Assembly: GCA_910589125.1 (NCBI GenBank)
Contig: CAJURX010000019.1
Location: forward strand, 1-13,856
Length of the DNA: 13,856 bases
Direction: 5' to 3'
From: an uncultured Eggerthellaceae bacterium
Lineage (GTDB): Bacteria > Actinomycetota > Coriobacteriia > Coriobacteriales > Eggerthellaceae
A program made the position numbers and the translations under genes. The notes under the pieces are model-generated. The model saw nothing but the letters and a program-made list of their open reading frames with translations. It did no database searches and was not told the origin of the DNA. This document shows positions 13,079-13,856 of this stretch, piece by piece. The first letter of the stretch is position 1. Each line of letters begins with the position of its first letter.

Positions 13079-13856
13079 ATGCCTAAGATCGTCAATTCAT
13101 GGAACGACTGGGACCCGCTGAAGCATGTGATCGTCGGCCGTTGCGACAACGGTATGATCCCACCCGAGGAGCCTGCCTCCTCTGAGAAGGTGCCCGTTGA
13201 TTCCGACATGCGAGGCATGTGGGGCCTGCGTCCGCTCGAGACGGTGGAGAAGGGCAACGCTGCGCTCGATCGCCTGGTGAAGATCCTGGAGGATCGTGGC
13301 GTCACAGTCGATCGCCCCACGCCGCTCCAGTGGAATCAGAAGATCGGTACGCCGGACTTCACCAACGATTCCATGATGGGCTGCATGCCGCCGCGTGACG
13401 TGCTGCTCACCATCGGCAATGAGATCATGGCTGCCGCTCAGTCCTTCCGCAGCCGCTACTTCGAGTACCTGGCGTACTGGCCGCTCATGGAGAAGTACTT
13501 CGAGGAGGATCCGGAGTTCATCTGGACCCAGGCTCCGCGCCCGCGCCTGACCGACAAGTCCTACAAGCACAATTACTATGATGAGTCCATCTCCATCGAG
13601 GAGCGCCTGGTCCGCACGGCGAACAAGGACTTCGTCACCACTGAGGTGGAGCCCATGTGGGACGCCGCCGACTGGATGCGCATGGGCAAGGACATCTTCG
13701 TCCAGCATGGCCTCACCACCAACCGCGCAGCCATGGATTGGATGCAGCGCTACCATCCGGATCTGCGCATCCACGCTGTGAACTTCCCGGGTGACCCGTA
13801 TCCCATCCACATCGACGCCACCTTCGTGCCGCTGCGTCCGGGCCTGATCATCAACA
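13079..13856 (+). CDS. Glycine amidinotransferase-family enzyme (3' partial)
   Basis: The first 259 residues are present; the window ends before the C-terminal third. The family moves the amidino group of arginine to an amine acceptor (glycine for AGAT, inosamine for StrB-type). The N-terminal NSWNDWDPLKHVIVGRCD (6-23) and the segment TEVEPMWDAADWMRMGKDIFVQ (188-209), then PGDPYPIHIDATFVPLRPG (237-255), align by eye with vertebrate GATM. DAAD (195-198) carries the catalytic Asp and His244 in IHIDATF the catalytic His. The catalytic Cys would lie beyond the window, so activity cannot be confirmed. No signal peptide is seen. The strong promoter and good AGAGGA site suggest solid expression. The acceptor substrate is unknown; an arginine-linked guanidino product is expected. 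Confidence 0.9.
   Translation, partial: MPKIVNSWNDWDPLKHVIVGRCDNGMIPPEEPASSEKVPVDSDMRGMWGLRPLETVEKGNAALDRLVKILEDRGVTVDRPTPLQWNQKIGTPDFTNDSMMGCMPPRDVLLTIGNEIMAAAQSFRSRYFEYLAYWPLMEKYFEEDPEFIWTQAPRPRLTDKSYKHNYYDESISIEERLVRTANKDFVTTEVEPMWDAADWMRMGKDIFVQHGLTTNRAAMDWMQRYHPDLRIHAVNFPGDPYPIHIDATFVPLRPGLIIN

Noticed and set aside
13097..13810. Minus-strand open frame opposite the amidinotransferase
   Set aside because: Shadow of a well-supported gene; its translation has no recognisable domain and no ribosome-binding site was found.

Overview
The window is high-GC DNA most consistent with an anaerobic actinomycete of the class Coriobacteriia (Eggerthellaceae-like; genus not resolved). The indicators are an actinobacterial-type integration host factor (mIHF), the dnaX-ybaB-recR replication/repair cluster, a surface-protein tail of the kind common in these gut bacteria, a PadR/HAAS membrane-signalling pair, and molybdenum-cofactor plus multi-[4Fe-4S] genes suited to anaerobic molybdoenzyme respiration. 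This assignment is inferred from protein families and base composition; no database search was possible.

Layout. (1) 1-355, plus strand: C-terminal end of a membrane-anchored surface protein. (2) 356-691: a gene-free stretch with one palindromic repeat unit and several hairpins. (3) 692-2529, minus strand: an alpha/beta hydrolase followed, with a 4-base GTGA overlap, by a polytopic membrane protein. (4) 2761-4110, minus strand: a PadR regulator followed by a HAAS/DUF1700-type membrane protein, driven by a near-consensus promoter with a perfect 11-bp-arm dyad between and over its -35 and -10 boxes. (5) 4349-10071, plus strand: dnaX, ybaB, recR, a mobB-mobA fusion and a multi-cluster ferredoxin-like protein, all co-directional and probably partly co-transcribed. 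(6) 10161-11177, plus strand: a three-segment membrane protein with a very tyrosine/aspartate-rich external loop and an Ala/Pro/Thr-rich tail. (7) 11440-11751, minus strand: mIHF, convergent with gene (6), with terminator hairpins between them. (8) 12074-12871, plus strand: a small alarmone (p)ppGpp synthetase. (9) 13079 to the end, plus strand: a glycine-amidinotransferase-family enzyme, cut by the window edge, with its own good promoter.

Functional links. dnaX/ybaB/recR is a housekeeping replication and recombination group. The MobBA fusion makes and delivers the bis-MGD form of molybdenum cofactor. The iron-sulfur protein directly behind it has two ferredoxin modules around a central Cys-rich module that recalls MvhD-type electron-transfer proteins, so it may serve a molybdoenzyme or its maturation. 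PadR and the HAAS membrane protein form a classic envelope-responsive unit.

The most distinctive non-coding signal is a dispersed palindromic element. Two 71-nt copies (2623-2693 and 4190-4260) share the same architecture: two 27-nt units in inverted orientation, 17 nt apart. A solo 27-nt unit lies at 371-397. All three are intergenic. They look like REP/BIME or MITE-type repeats; no cognate transposase is in the window. I did not find a defence system, CRISPR array, prophage or complete insertion sequence.
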